A DNA stretch of 64,000 bases from Clostridiales bacterium Firm_07 (GTDB lineage: Bacteria; Bacillota; Clostridia; Oscillospirales; CAG-272): assembly GCA_001604005.1 (NCBI GenBank), contig LVAM01000005.1, positions 62,001 to 126,000 of the forward strand, read 5' to 3'. Below, in pieces: positions 15,800 through 23,425 of this stretch. The position numbers and the translations under genes are program-made. The notes below the pieces were generated by a model. The model saw only the letters and a program-made list of their open reading frames with translations. It was not told the DNA's origin and did no database searches. The first letter of the stretch is position 1, and each line of letters opens with the position of its first letter.

Positions 15800-16273
15800 G
15801 TGCCAAGCTGTTGTTTTACAGGCCATCGTACCATCGCAAAAAAGGCGATGCTGCCGCTGGCGCGGGCGTTGGACAAAACGCTTGCCGATCTGTTTGCCGC
15901 CGGCGTTACGGATTTTTATACCGGCGGCGCGATCGGGTTCGATACGCTGGCGGCGCTCCGCGTGCTTGCTCTGCGTGAAAAAGAACCTTCCTGTCGATTG
16001 ACGCTCGTGCTTCCCTGCCGCGATCAGAGCAAACTTTGGGATGAGGGGGCACGCGCGCTTTACGAGGATATCCTTGCGCGCGCCGACGAGGTCTTCTATG
16101 TGCGGGAGCACTATACGCCGGATTGTATGCGCGCGCGCAACGAGGCGCTGATACAGGGTAAAGATATTTTGGTGGCATATCTCACGCGCAGTCGCGGCGG
16201 CACGGCAAGTACCTATCTTGCCGCGCTTCGCGCGGGGCTTGACGTTATCAATCTCGCCGAGCAATGTTTGTAA
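15800..16273 (+). CDS. SLOG-family protein (DUF1273/YpsA-like)
   Basis: 157 residues, GTG start preceded by GGGAGG. The Rossmann-like SLOG nucleotide-binding motifs are CCFTGHR at the N terminus, TGGAIGFDTLAAL in the middle and SRGGTASTY near the end. The family includes YpsA and is related to DprA and LOG; members are thought to bind nucleotide-derived ligands. The precise function is not known. It is monocistronic between spoIIE (divergent) and the DUF1846 gene. Confidence 0.8.
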   Translation: MPSCCFTGHRTIAKKAMLPLARALDKTLADLFAAGVTDFYTGGAIGFDTLAALRVLALREKEPSCRLTLVLPCRDQSKLWDEGARALYEDILARADEVFYVREHYTPDCMRARNEALIQGKDILVAYLTRSRGGTASTYLAALRAGLDVINLAEQCL

Positions 16274-16330
16274 AAAAGTGATCTTCTTTTTGTGTAAAAC
16301 GGCGAAATTCAAAAAAAATGTCGAAATCGC

Positions 16331-16359
16331 TTGTCCTCAAATTCTCCTTATGCTATAAT
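16331..16359 (+). promoter_or_regulatory. SigA-type promoter for the DUF1846 gene
   Basis: TTGTCC, 17 bases, TATAAT, with TGC before the -10. Transcription starts near 16366, so the in-frame ATG at 16318 cannot be used. Confidence 0.8.
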
Positions 16360-16398
16360 GTTTTTATTGTAATAAAGAACAGCGCGGGAGGTGTTTTG

Positions 16399-17883
16399 AT
16401 GTATCGCGTAGGTTTTGACAATGACAAGTATATCCGGACGCAATCCGGACATATTCACGAGAGAATTTCGCAGTTTGGCTCGAAACTGTATCTGGAATTC
16501 GGCGGCAAACTGTTTGACGATTATCACGCCTCGCGCGTGCTTCCCGGCTTTGAGCCGGACAGTAAGATCCGTATGCTGTTGCAACTCTCCGCCGAGGCGG
16601 AGATCGTCATTGCCATCAACGCCACCGATATTGAGAAAAACAAGGTGCGCGGCGACCTTGGCATCACCTACGATCAGGACGTGTTGCGCCTTATCGACGC
16701 CTTCCGCGGTTTTGGGCTTTACGTGGGCAGCGTGGTATTGACACGCTACGAAGGGCAGAGCGCGGCGCTCGCTTTCCAAAAACTGCTGGAAATGCGGGGT
16801 CTTAAAGTCTATCGGCATTATTCGATCCCCGGGTACCCCACCGACGTCAAAAAGATCGTGAGCGACGAGGGATACGGCAAAAACGACTACATCGAGACGA
16901 CGCGCTCGCTCGTGGTGGTCACGGCTCCGGGCCCCGGTTCGGGCAAAATGGCGGTGTGCCTCTCGCAACTCTATCATGACAACAAGCGGGGCATCCGCTC
17001 GGGGTACGCCAAATTTGAGACTTTCCCCATTTGGAATTTGCCCCTTGAACACCCCGTCAACCTCGCCTATGAGGCGGCGACGGCGGACCTGAGCGACGTC
17101 AATATGGTCGATCCTTTCCACCTTGCCGCGTATGGCAAAGTGACGGTCAACTATAACCGCGATGTGGAGATTTTCCCCGTGGTGCGCGCGATGCTCGAAC
17201 ACATTTACGGCACCTGTCCCTATCAGTCGCCCACGGATATGGGCGTCAATATGGCGGGATTTTGCATTTTTGACGACGCCGCCGTGCAGGAAGCCGCGCG
17301 CGACGAGATCGTGCGGCGCTACTATCAGGCGCTGTGCAGTTATCGCAAAGGCGATAACGACGGATCGGAAGCCGAGCAGATCAAAATGATCATGGCGAAC
17401 GCACACCTTGACGAGACGCAACGCCCCGTCATCGCGGCGGCGCTTGCCCTTGCCGAAGAGACGGCGGAACCTGCCGCGGCGATTCAACTCTCAAACGGCG
17501 AGATCGCGACGGGCAAAACCTCCAAATTGCTCGGCGCGGCGTCGGCGGCGCTTCTCAACGCCTTGAAAAAAGCGGCGGGGATCCCCAAAGAGATTGACCT
17601 CATCTCTCCCGAGGTTTTGGAGCCTGTCTCGACCCTTAAAATCGAACGGCTCGGCAATCGTAACCCGCGGCTTCACCCCGACGAGGTGTTGATCGCTCTC
17701 TCGATCTGCGCCGCCAAAGAGGAGCCCGCGCGCCGCGCGCTGGAGAGTTTGCCGAAACTGCGGCATTGTGAAGCGCACTCGAGCGTGATTATGTCCAACA
17801 ACGACCTTGCCACGATGAAAAAACTCGGCATACAAATGACCTGCGAGCCGCGCTATCAGACCAAAAAACTCTATCACGGTTGA
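16399..17883 (+). CDS. DUF1846-family protein
   Basis: 494 residues, ATG at 16399 after GGGAGG. The sequence matches the DUF1846 family throughout, including the start (YRVGFDNDKYI.TQS..I.ER), INATDIEKNK.RGDLGITYD, APGPGSGKMAVCLSQLYHD and the basic C terminus. The P-loop-like GPGSGKMA and the conserved length suggest a nucleotide-binding enzyme, but the biological role has not been settled. It is widely conserved in Firmicutes. Strong own promoter and terminator, so it is monocistronic. Confidence 0.9.
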   Translation: MYRVGFDNDKYIRTQSGHIHERISQFGSKLYLEFGGKLFDDYHASRVLPGFEPDSKIRMLLQLSAEAEIVIAINATDIEKNKVRGDLGITYDQDVLRLIDAFRGFGLYVGSVVLTRYEGQSAALAFQKLLEMRGLKVYRHYSIPGYPTDVKKIVSDEGYGKNDYIETTRSLVVVTAPGPGSGKMAVCLSQLYHDNKRGIRSGYAKFETFPIWNLPLEHPVNLAYEAATADLSDVNMVDPFHLAAYGKVTVNYNRDVEIFPVVRAMLEHIYGTCPYQSPTDMGVNMAGFCIFDDAAVQEAARDEIVRRYYQALCSYRKGDNDGSEAEQIKMIMANAHLDETQRPVIAAALALAEETAEPAAAIQLSNGEIATGKTSKLLGAASAALLNALKKAAGIPKEIDLISPEVLEPVSTLKIERLGNRNPRLHPDEVLIALSICAAKEEPARRALESLPKLRHCEAHSSVIMSNNDLATMKKLGIQMTCEPRYQTKKLYHG

Positions 17884-17895
17884 TCTTCAAGTGAT

Positions 17896-17931
17896 AAAAC
17901 AGCCGTCACGGTTTTCCGTGACGGCTGTTTT
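17896..17931. terminator. Bidirectional terminator between the DUF1846 gene and cotJC
   Basis: A perfect 16-bp stem (17896-17911 and 17916-17931) with a TTTT loop, AAAA and TTTT at the ends. Confidence 0.93.
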
Positions 17932-17941
17932 GTGTTGGCGA

Positions 17942-18553
17942 TCATTCGCGCGGCTGTATCTTGTCGTAAACAGGATTGAAGGCGTAAAAATTGCGGCTGT
18001 CAAGGCGCTCCTGCGTTCTTGTGAGCGCGTCGCCGAAGCGCTGAAAGTGCACGATCTCGCGTGCCCGCAGATAGCGTAAGGGTTCGGTGACGTCGGGATC
18101 GTCGGAAAGGCGAATGAGGTTTTCGTAGGTCGTGCGCGCCTTTTGTTCGGCGGCAAGGTCCTCGGAAAGATCGGTTATGACGTCGCCCTTGACCGCGAAC
18201 GCACGGGCGTTAAAGGGTGTGCCGTCCGCGCCCGCGGGATAGACGCCCGTAGTGTGGTCGGTAAAATACGCGGCAAACGGGCTTTTGGCGATCTCCTCCT
18301 CCGAGAGGTTGGCGGTCAGTTGATGAAGGATCGCCGCCACAATTTCAAGGTGCGCCAATTCTTCGGTACCCACGTCGGTCAGCATTCCCGCCACGTCGCG
18401 GTAGGGCATCGCGTAGCGTTGATTCAGATAGCGCATACTTGCGCCGAGTTCGCCGTCAGGTCCGCCGAGTTGCGAAACGATGATGTGCGCAAGGCGCGCG
18501 TTTGGGTTTTTGATGCGCACGGGATATTGCAGTTTTTTCTCGTAGATCCACAT
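17942..18553 (-). CDS. cotJC: Spore coat protein CotJC (manganese-catalase-like)
   Basis: 203 residues. The ferritin-like four-helix fold of manganese catalases is recognisable by DVGTEELAHLEIV (metal ligands Glu and His, about residues 61-73) and the later AREIVHFQRFGDAL block with its Glu/His. CotJC is an inner coat protein. It is the third gene of a cotJA-cotJB-cotJC operon, starting 12 bases after cotJB. The order and sizes match the Bacillus/Clostridium operon. Confidence 0.94.
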   Translation of the reverse strand: MWIYEKKLQYPVRIKNPNARLAHIIVSQLGGPDGELGASMRYLNQRYAMPYRDVAGMLTDVGTEELAHLEIVAAILHQLTANLSEEEIAKSPFAAYFTDHTTGVYPAGADGTPFNARAFAVKGDVITDLSEDLAAEQKARTTYENLIRLSDDPDVTEPLRYLRAREIVHFQRFGDALTRTQERLDSRNFYAFNPVYDKIQPRE

Positions 18554-18565
18554 ATCTTTCTCCTT

Positions 18566-18847
18566 TCAGCCCATATTGGCGACAAGTTCCCACGGCCACG
18601 GAGTCTTGATCCAATCCCACGAGACGGCGTTTTCGCTTGCCGTCGCCGTCAGCGGGCCGACGGTCGCTTCATATTGCTTTGCGAGTTGTTGCCGTTTCTC
18701 TTTAAGCGTGCGGTAAAAGGCGAGGGCTTCCGCACAACTCGGGTAGGCGTCGAGATAAAGGTTGGTTTCCACAAGGCAAAAGTCAACCTTTTGCAGTTCG
18801 TCAAGAAGCCGCGCGCCGTTCGCGGCGTTTTTGTTCATCATATCCAT
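18566..18847 (-). CDS. cotJB: Spore coat protein CotJB
   Basis: 93 residues. The family pattern is visible: an LLDELQKVDFCLVETNLYLD helix, DAYPSCAEAL and a tryptophan-rich end (SWDWIKTPWPWE). CotJB is a small coat protein needed with CotJC. Start at 18847, 12 bases after cotJA. Alternative start at the second Met (MNK) is possible and would change only three residues. Confidence 0.93.
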   Translation of the reverse strand: MDMMNKNAANGARLLDELQKVDFCLVETNLYLDAYPSCAEALAFYRTLKEKRQQLAKQYEATVGPLTATASENAVSWDWIKTPWPWELVANMG

Positions 18848-18859
18848 CGCGTTCTCCTT

Positions 18860-19132
18860 TCAGCGCCTTGTCAGCGTCTTGCCCTCAAAGGGCTTGTATA
18901 ATTCCGCGAACATCGTGCCGCGCGAGAGGGCGACGGCGGGATCGAACAGTTGCCGCCAAGATTGTTTCGGGGTATATACCATAGCGAGCGCGCGCCGATC
19001 GCCGCCGTTTTCGGGGATGTTCGCTTCTGCCATCGTCGGCACGGCGCGCGGCGTCGGCTTTGCCGTGCCGCGCAAAACTTGCCGCAAATACCGCTCTTCC
19101 GAGCGCCACGCGGCGGATCTGTTGTCAAACAT
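18860..19132 (-). CDS. cotJA: Spore coat-associated protein CotJA
   Basis: 90 residues from the ATG at 19132, after AAAGGAGAT. The C-terminal half carries the family motif LAMVYTPKQSWRQLFDPAVA followed by LSRGTMFAELYKPF, typical of CotJA. The first 45 residues are basic and not conserved. It is the first gene of the coat operon; the likely promoter is at 19181-19209. Confidence 0.9.
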   Translation of the reverse strand: MFDNRSAAWRSEERYLRQVLRGTAKPTPRAVPTMAEANIPENGGDRRALAMVYTPKQSWRQLFDPAVALSRGTMFAELYKPFEGKTLTRR

Positions 19133-19180
19133 TCAGGGGATCTCCTTTGTTGTTTTCAGAGAGCAAAGCCCTCTGCTGAC

Positions 19181-19209
19181 AGTATATGCCCGCTGTCGAA
19201 AGGTGTCAT
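19181..19209 (-). promoter_or_regulatory. Promoter of cotJABC (SigA-like, overlapping a SigE-like -10)
   Basis: Minus strand: ATGACA, 17 bases, TATACT. The same place reads CATATACT, close to the sigma-E -10 (CATACA.T), but no good sigma-E -35 is seen. In Bacillus this operon is read by sigma-E, so which factor is used here is open. Confidence 0.5.
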
Positions 19210-19220
19210 AAAGCGACGAA

Positions 19221-19244
19221 AAAAGCGCCGAGGTCGGCGCTTTT
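19221..19244 (-). terminator. Terminator of the small membrane-protein gene
   Basis: Arms AAAAGCGCC and GGCGCTTTT with a short loop, followed on the minus strand by TTTTTT. It separates the islet from cotJABC. Confidence 0.8.
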
Positions 19245-19257
19245 TATAATCGTTATG

Positions 19258-19632
19258 TTACTTTTTGTTTGCGTTGTCTTGCTTATCGGAATTGCCGCTC
19301 TCTGGCTCGGATAAACCATTAGATCTGATATACATACTGAGATAGATGCTGACGGTAAGACTAATCGCAAGAATGCAGATGCCAATAACAAGGTATGTTA
19401 TGGAATTAGAGTAAGGGGACAAACTCCGAAGCCATTTGATGCCGGCTTGGGATACATCGGAAAAGTCGGCGCTTGTCCTGAACTGATATTCTTGATAAAT
19501 ACCGATGAGAAGAAGAATGGCTCCGATCACGGAAAACACATCGTTTGCCACCCATATGGCAAACAAGGTGGGGGAGCGTTTTGATACTATCTTCATATCA
19601 ATTTTCTTTTTGTTGGTTGTTGAGTTTTTCAT
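19258..19632 (-). CDS. Small two-pass membrane protein of unknown function
   Basis: 124 residues, start at 19632 after GGAGAAAAAAC. The basic N terminus (about 1-22) is followed by one hydrophobic segment (about 26-46), a roughly 30-residue loop, a second segment (about 77-100), and a polar tail rich in Asn, Ser, Asp and Lys. Both ends should be cytoplasmic. No family is recognised. The gene is visibly AT-richer than its neighbours, suggesting separate origin. It lies at the end of a transcript read from the perfect promoter at 19857-19885 and so is probably repressed by the XRE protein encoded at 19933. Confidence 0.65.
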   Translation of the reverse strand: MKNSTTNKKKIDMKIVSKRSPTLFAIWVANDVFSVIGAILLLIGIYQEYQFRTSADFSDVSQAGIKWLRSLSPYSNSITYLVIGICILAISLTVSIYLSMYIRSNGLSEPESGNSDKQDNANKK

Positions 19633-19655
19633 TTGTTTTTTCTCCTGTTGCTATA

Positions 19656-19819
19656 TTAGAATACAATACGAATGAAGTCAGCCCTTTTGGGATATATTGG
19701 CAATTTTTGAGCGCCGAACTGTTGCGCTTGTATCAATCTTCGGGTACAGAAAGATGAATTGGCACTGATAATAATTTACTTGTCGCACCGTTCACGATAA
19801 AAATGATTTTGTACTGCAT
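19656..19819 (-). pseudogene. Small ORF, probably frameshifted
   Basis: The first ORF on the transcript from 19857-19885. An AAAGGAGG ribosome site precedes the ATG at 19819; the frame codes for 28 residues (MQYKIIFIVNGATSKLLSVP and 8 more) and stops at 19733-19735. Shifting by one base at that stop opens another 26 codons to 19656 (LIQAQQFGAQKLPIYPKRAD and 6 more), which read like a continuation. The ancestral product would be about 54 residues. Either the gene is broken, or the 28-residue peptide is the functional product, or there is programmed frameshifting. No family recognised. Confidence 0.4.
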
Positions 19820-19856
19820 CGTGTTCAGAAACCTCCTTTTCTGTAATTTCGCCTAT

Positions 19857-19885
19857 ATTATACTGCAATTTGCGGTATTTGTCAA
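19857..19885 (-). promoter_or_regulatory. Perfect consensus SigA promoter of the islet operon
   Basis: Minus strand: TTGACA, exactly 17 bases, TATAAT. Two operator-like repeats overlap it, one from the -10 through the spacer and one starting at the edge of the -35. So strong a promoter is expected to be held off by a repressor. Confidence 0.85.
19860..19878. promoter_or_regulatory. Operator-like palindrome O1
   Basis: ATACTGCAATTTGCGGTAT is a 19-base near-palindrome (8 of 9 base pairs around a central T). It covers part of the -10 and the spacer of the minus-strand promoter. Likely binding site of the adjacent XRE protein. Confidence 0.65.
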
Positions 19886-19903
19886 TACTGCATTTTGCGT
19901 TAT
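19885..19903. promoter_or_regulatory. Operator-like repeat O2
   Basis: ATACTGCATTTTGCGTTAT matches O1 at 17 of 19 bases, in direct orientation, 25 bases away centre to centre, with weaker dyad symmetry. It lies against the -35 of the minus-strand promoter and 30 bases before the xre start, so it may also serve autoregulation. Confidence 0.65.
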
Positions 19904-19932
19904 GGGAAAATTTATAAAAAGGGGGCGAGGTT

Positions 19933-20142
19933 ATGTTTCGACGCATACGCGATTTGCGCGAAGACCACGATATGACGCAAAAAGAAATTGCCGCAAAGTT
20001 GAATTGTTCTCAACAGGTATATAGCAATTATGAATTGGGACAGCGCGACATTCCCACGGACATTTTAATAAAACTTTCCAAATTATACGGTGTTTCGGTT
20101 GATTATATCCTCGGGATCAGCGATGTTCCGAGAATACGATGA
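19933..20142 (+). CDS. XRE-family helix-turn-helix repressor
   Basis: 69 residues, almost entirely a Cro/C1-type DNA-binding domain: RIRDLREDHDMTQKEIAAKL with recognition-helix region CSQQVYSNYELGQ (about 25-37) and a closing LSKLYGVSVDYILG. No ligand-binding or protease domain follows, so any signal must come from outside. ATG at 19933 follows a GGGGGCGAGG stretch. It is divergent from the small-ORF/membrane-protein transcript and is the obvious candidate to bind O1 and O2. AT-richer than the surrounding chromosome. Confidence 0.88.
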   Translation: MFRRIRDLREDHDMTQKEIAAKLNCSQQVYSNYELGQRDIPTDILIKLSKLYGVSVDYILGISDVPRIR

Positions 20143-20182
20143 AACGGCTTGCAAAGTACCGCTCTTTTGTAAATTTCACGAA

Positions 20183-20218
20183 AAAACAGCCCTTGAAGAA
20201 AACTTCAAGGGCTGTTTT
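20183..20218. terminator. Bidirectional terminator between xre and ppdK
   Basis: A perfect 16-bp stem (AAAACAGCCCTTGAAG and complement) around AAAA. It serves both convergent genes. Confidence 0.93.
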
Positions 20219-20247
20219 GGCGTCTTGCCGACAAGCGGCAAGGGAAA

Positions 20248-22887
20248 TTATTGTTTGTCTTTCAGGGCTGCCTGTGCTGCCGCGAGGCGAGCGATCGGCA
20301 CGCGGAAAGGCGAGCAGGAAACGTAGGAGAGCCCGATCTTGTGGCAAAATTCCACAGAGGAGGGATCGCCGCCGTGTTCACCGCAAATGCCGCAGTGCAT
20401 ATCGGGACGCACGCTCTTGCCGAGTTTCACTGCCATCTCCATCAATTTGCCGACGCCGACCTGGTCGAGTTTTGCGAAAGGATCGCTCTCGTAGATCTTG
20501 GTGTCGTAGTAAGAGGGCAGGAACTTGCCGGCGTCGTCGCGGGAGAAGCCGAAGGTCATCTGCGTCAGGTCGTTGGTGCCGAAGCAGAAGAAATCCGCCT
20601 CTTTGGCGATCTCGTCGGCAGTCAGCGCCGCGCGCGGGATCTCGATCATCGTGCCGACCTCGTATTTGAGGTTCGCGCCCGCAGCCGCGATCTCGGCGTC
20701 GGCGGTCTTCACCACGATGTCTTTCACATATTTGAGTTCTTTCACCTCGCCGACCAGCGGGATCATGATCTCGGGGACGAGTTTCCAGTCGGGATGTTTC
20801 TTTTGCACGTTGATCGCGGCGCGGATGACGGCTTTCGTCTGCATCACGGCGATCTCGGGGTAGGTAACGGTCAGGCGGCATCCGCGGTGACCCATCATCG
20901 GGTTCGCCTCGTGGAGACCCTGGATGATGCCCTTGATCTCAACGACCGATTTGCCCTGTGCTTTGGCGAGGGCTTCGATCTCGGCTTCCTCGGTGGGAAC
21001 GAATTCGTGGAGCGGGGGATCGAGGAAACGAATGGTGACGGGGTTGCCTTCAAGCGCCTCGTAGAGGGCTTCGAAGTCCGCCTGCTGCATCGGCATGATC
21101 TTGGCAAGAGCCGCTTCGCGCTCGGCCACTTTGTCGGCGCAGATCATCTCGCGGAACGCGGCGATACGGGAGGGCTCGAAGAACATATGTTCGGTACGGC
21201 AAAGGCCGATGCCCTCGGCGCCGAGTTCGCGGGCTTTCTTCGCGTCGCGGGGGGTATCCGCGTTGGTGCGGACTTTCAGTTTGCGGTATTGATCCGCCCA
21301 CGCCATAATGCGGCCGAAGTTGCCGCCGATCTGTGCGTCAACGGTGGGGATCACGCCGTCGTAAATCTTACCGGTAGAGCCGTCGATGGAGATGAAGTCG
21401 CCCTCGTGGAAGGTCTTGCCGGCGAGTTTGAACTGTTTGTTCTCCTCGTCCATCACGATGTCACCGCAGCCCGAAACGCAGCAGGTGCCCATGCCGCGCG
21501 CCACGACAGCCGCGTGGGAGGTCATACCGCCGCGCACGGTGAGAATGCCTTGCGCCGCTTTCATACCGGTGATATCTTCGGGAGAAGTTTCAAGACGAAC
21601 GAGCACCACTTTCTTGCCGGCCTTCTTCCAAGCCTCAGCATCGTCGGCGGTGAAGACGATCTGACCGCAAGCGGCACCGGGGGAAGCACCAAGGCCTTTG
21701 CCAATAGGCGTTGCGGCTTTGAGGGCTTTGGCGTCGAACTGCGGGTGCAGGAGCGTGTCAAGGTTGCGGGGGTCGATCATCAAGACCGCCTCTTCGGGGG
21801 TTCTCATACCCTCGTCCACCAGGTCGCAGGCAATTTGCAGAGCCGCTTGCGCGGTGCGTTTGCCGTTGCGGCACTGCAACATATACAGTTTGCCGTTTTC
21901 CACGGTAAACTCCATATCTTGCATATCGCGGTAGCGGGTTTCCAGAATGCCGCAAACGTCAACGAACTGTTTGTAAGCGTCGGGGAATTGCTCCGCCATT
22001 TGGGAAATGGGCATCGGGGTACGCACGCCGGCGACCACGTCTTCGCCCTGCGCGTTGACAAGGAATTCGCCCATCAGTTTTTTCTCGCCGGTGGCGGGAT
22101 CGCGGGTGAAAGCGACGCCGGTGCCGGAGTTGTTGTTGAGGTTACCGAAGACCATCGGCATCACGTTGACGGCAGTGCCCCAAGAATAGGGAATGTCGTT
22201 GTCGCGGCGATAGACGTTGGCGCGGGGGTTGTCCCAAGAGCGGAACACGGCGCGGATGGCTTCGTAGAGTTGTTCTTTCGGGTCGCTGGGGAAGTCTTTG
22301 CCGAGTTGTTTCTTGTATTCGGCTTTGAATTGTCCCGCGAGCTCTTTAAGGTCGGCGGCGGTGAGGTCGATGTCAAAGGTCACGCCCTTCTTCGCTTTCA
22401 TCGCGTCGATCAGTTGCTCAAAATATTTTTTGCCGACTTCCATCACCACGTCCGAGAACATCTGGATAAAGCGGCGGTAGGAGTCGTATACGAATCTTTC
22501 AAATTTGGGGTCGGGGTTCTTCGAGATCATCGCGGCGACCACTTCGTCGTTCAAACCGAGGTTGAGGATGGTATCCATCATACCGGGCATCGAAGCGCGC
22601 GCGCCGGAACGAACGGAGACGAGCAGGGGATTTTCAAGATCGCCGAACTTTTTGCCGTTGATCTTTTCCATCTCGGCAACGTTCTTCATAATCTCCGCCA
22701 TAATCTCGTCGTTGATGCGTCTGCCGTCCTCATAATACTGGGTGCAGGCTTCGGTGGAAATGGTGAAGCCCTGGGGAACGGGAAGACCGATCTTGGTCAT
22801 CTCGGCGAGGTTGGCGCCTTTGCCGCCGAGTAGCTCACGCATAGAGGCGTCGCCTTCGGTGAACAGGTAGCAATACTTCTTGGACAT
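20248..22887 (-). CDS. ppdK: Pyruvate, phosphate dikinase
   Basis: Interconverts pyruvate + ATP + Pi and PEP + AMP + PPi; in anaerobic Clostridia it links glycolysis and gluconeogenesis and saves energy with PPi. 879 residues, full length. N-terminal ATP-binding domain (GGKGANLAEM at about 23-32, SVRSGARASMPGMMDT), then the swivelling phosphohistidine domain (GGMTSHAAVVARGMG, catalytic His), then the C-terminal PEP/pyruvate barrel ending with MHCGICGEHGGDPSS, which contains the catalytic Cys. Own promoter at 22964-22992; ATG follows a GGAGGTAAAAA site. The PPi it makes or uses connects to the pyrophosphatase at 1176. Confidence 0.97.
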   Translation of the reverse strand: MSKKYCYLFTEGDASMRELLGGKGANLAEMTKIGLPVPQGFTISTEACTQYYEDGRRINDEIMAEIMKNVAEMEKINGKKFGDLENPLLVSVRSGARASMPGMMDTILNLGLNDEVVAAMISKNPDPKFERFVYDSYRRFIQMFSDVVMEVGKKYFEQLIDAMKAKKGVTFDIDLTAADLKELAGQFKAEYKKQLGKDFPSDPKEQLYEAIRAVFRSWDNPRANVYRRDNDIPYSWGTAVNVMPMVFGNLNNNSGTGVAFTRDPATGEKKLMGEFLVNAQGEDVVAGVRTPMPISQMAEQFPDAYKQFVDVCGILETRYRDMQDMEFTVENGKLYMLQCRNGKRTAQAALQIACDLVDEGMRTPEEAVLMIDPRNLDTLLHPQFDAKALKAATPIGKGLGASPGAACGQIVFTADDAEAWKKAGKKVVLVRLETSPEDITGMKAAQGILTVRGGMTSHAAVVARGMGTCCVSGCGDIVMDEENKQFKLAGKTFHEGDFISIDGSTGKIYDGVIPTVDAQIGGNFGRIMAWADQYRKLKVRTNADTPRDAKKARELGAEGIGLCRTEHMFFEPSRIAAFREMICADKVAEREAALAKIMPMQQADFEALYEALEGNPVTIRFLDPPLHEFVPTEEAEIEALAKAQGKSVVEIKGIIQGLHEANPMMGHRGCRLTVTYPEIAVMQTKAVIRAAINVQKKHPDWKLVPEIMIPLVGEVKELKYVKDIVVKTADAEIAAAGANLKYEVGTMIEIPRAALTADEIAKEADFFCFGTNDLTQMTFGFSRDDAGKFLPSYYDTKIYESDPFAKLDQVGVGKLMEMAVKLGKSVRPDMHCGICGEHGGDPSSVEFCHKIGLSYVSCSPFRVPIARLAAAQAALKDKQ

Positions 22888-22926
22888 TTTTTACCTCCAA
22901 AATGTTACTTTTTTTCGGGTTAAAAC

Positions 22927-22948
22927 GCAAAAACGGCATAAGCCGTTC
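22927..22948 (-). promoter_or_regulatory. Hairpin in the ppdK leader
   Basis: On the minus strand AACGGC-TTAT-GCCGTT followed by TTTGCGTTTT sits a few bases after the expected transcription start. It resembles a weak intrinsic terminator or attenuator, but the T tract is interrupted. Confidence 0.35.
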
Positions 22949-22963
22949 TGCGCGTTACACGCT

Positions 22964-22992
22964 ATTATAGCACAAATCACCGCAAAACGCAA
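22964..22992 (-). promoter_or_regulatory. SigA-type promoter for ppdK
   Basis: Minus strand: TTGCGT, 17 bases, TATAAT, with TGC before the -10. About 77 bases lie between the -10 and the start codon. Confidence 0.75.
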
Positions 22993-23062
22993 GGCTTTTT
23001 TACCAAAAAATGAAAAAATACGCGCGCGCGACGCGCGTTTTTAAGAAAATACCGAAAAGCCC

Positions 23063-23092
23063 TTGACAAAAGTTTTCTTTTCAGTATATAAT
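23063..23092 (+). promoter_or_regulatory. SigA-type promoter for rpmH
   Basis: TTGACA, 18 bases, TATAAT: consensus hexamers, as expected for a ribosomal-protein gene. The leader of roughly 70 bases ends in AAGGAGGTG. Confidence 0.88.
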
Positions 23093-23170
23093 GAATAGGT
23101 CACTGTAAAAGCGTGCAATCGGTCACGGTCCGATACGCTTCCGATTTTCTATGATGAAGGAGGTGCCGAA

Positions 23171-23305
23171 ATGCTTAGAACTTACCAGCCCAAAAAGCGG
23201 CAGAGAAAAAAGGAGCACGGTTTCAGAAAGAGAATGAGAACTGCGGATGGCAGAAATGTTCTGAAAAGAAGACGCGCAAAAGGCAGAAAAAGACTCACCT
23301 ATTAA
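23171..23305 (+). CDS. rpmH: 50S ribosomal protein L34
   Basis: 44 residues, a complete L34. The family signature is clear: [20 protein letters not shown] at the start and the basic end [15 protein letters not shown] at 23171 follows AAGGAGGTG. It heads the conserved rpmH-rnpA-yidD-yidC-jag-mnmE group. The usual divergent neighbour dnaA is absent; ppdK occupies that place. Confidence 0.97.
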   Translation: MLRTYQPKKRQRKKEHGFRKRMRTADGRNVLKRRRAKGRKRLTY

Positions 23306-23329
23306 GTCTTGATGCTTTGATAGAAAAAC

Positions 23330-23377
23330 GACCGGTGTCATCATTCGCAAGGAGAAGGTGGGCACCGGCTTTTTTCT
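23330..23377 (+). terminator. Terminator-like hairpin between rpmH and rnpA
   Basis: ACCGGTG pairs with CACCGG across a 25-base loop, followed by CTTTTTT. It could trim or partly terminate the rpmH transcript so that L34 mRNA exceeds rnpA mRNA. Confidence 0.5.
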
Positions 23378-23425
23378 CAAAAACGGAACGTATGTTTTTT
23401 CCACGGAAGCGGAGTGATCGGTGAT

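Noticed and set aside
19258-20142. Prophage or integrative-element remnant
   Set aside because: AT-richer and has an XRE repressor, but no integrase, attachment repeats or structural genes; kept as a repressor/operator islet instead.
20251-22833. 860-codon open frame on the plus strand opposite ppdK
   Set aside because: ppdK is full length with all motifs on the other strand. The plus frame has no ribosome site and no recognisable domain, and is a by-product of G/C-ending codon use.
22890-23170. Replication origin beside rpmH
   Set aside because: rpmH often lies next to dnaA and oriC, but dnaA is absent and I see no TTATCCACA-type DnaA boxes in this interval.
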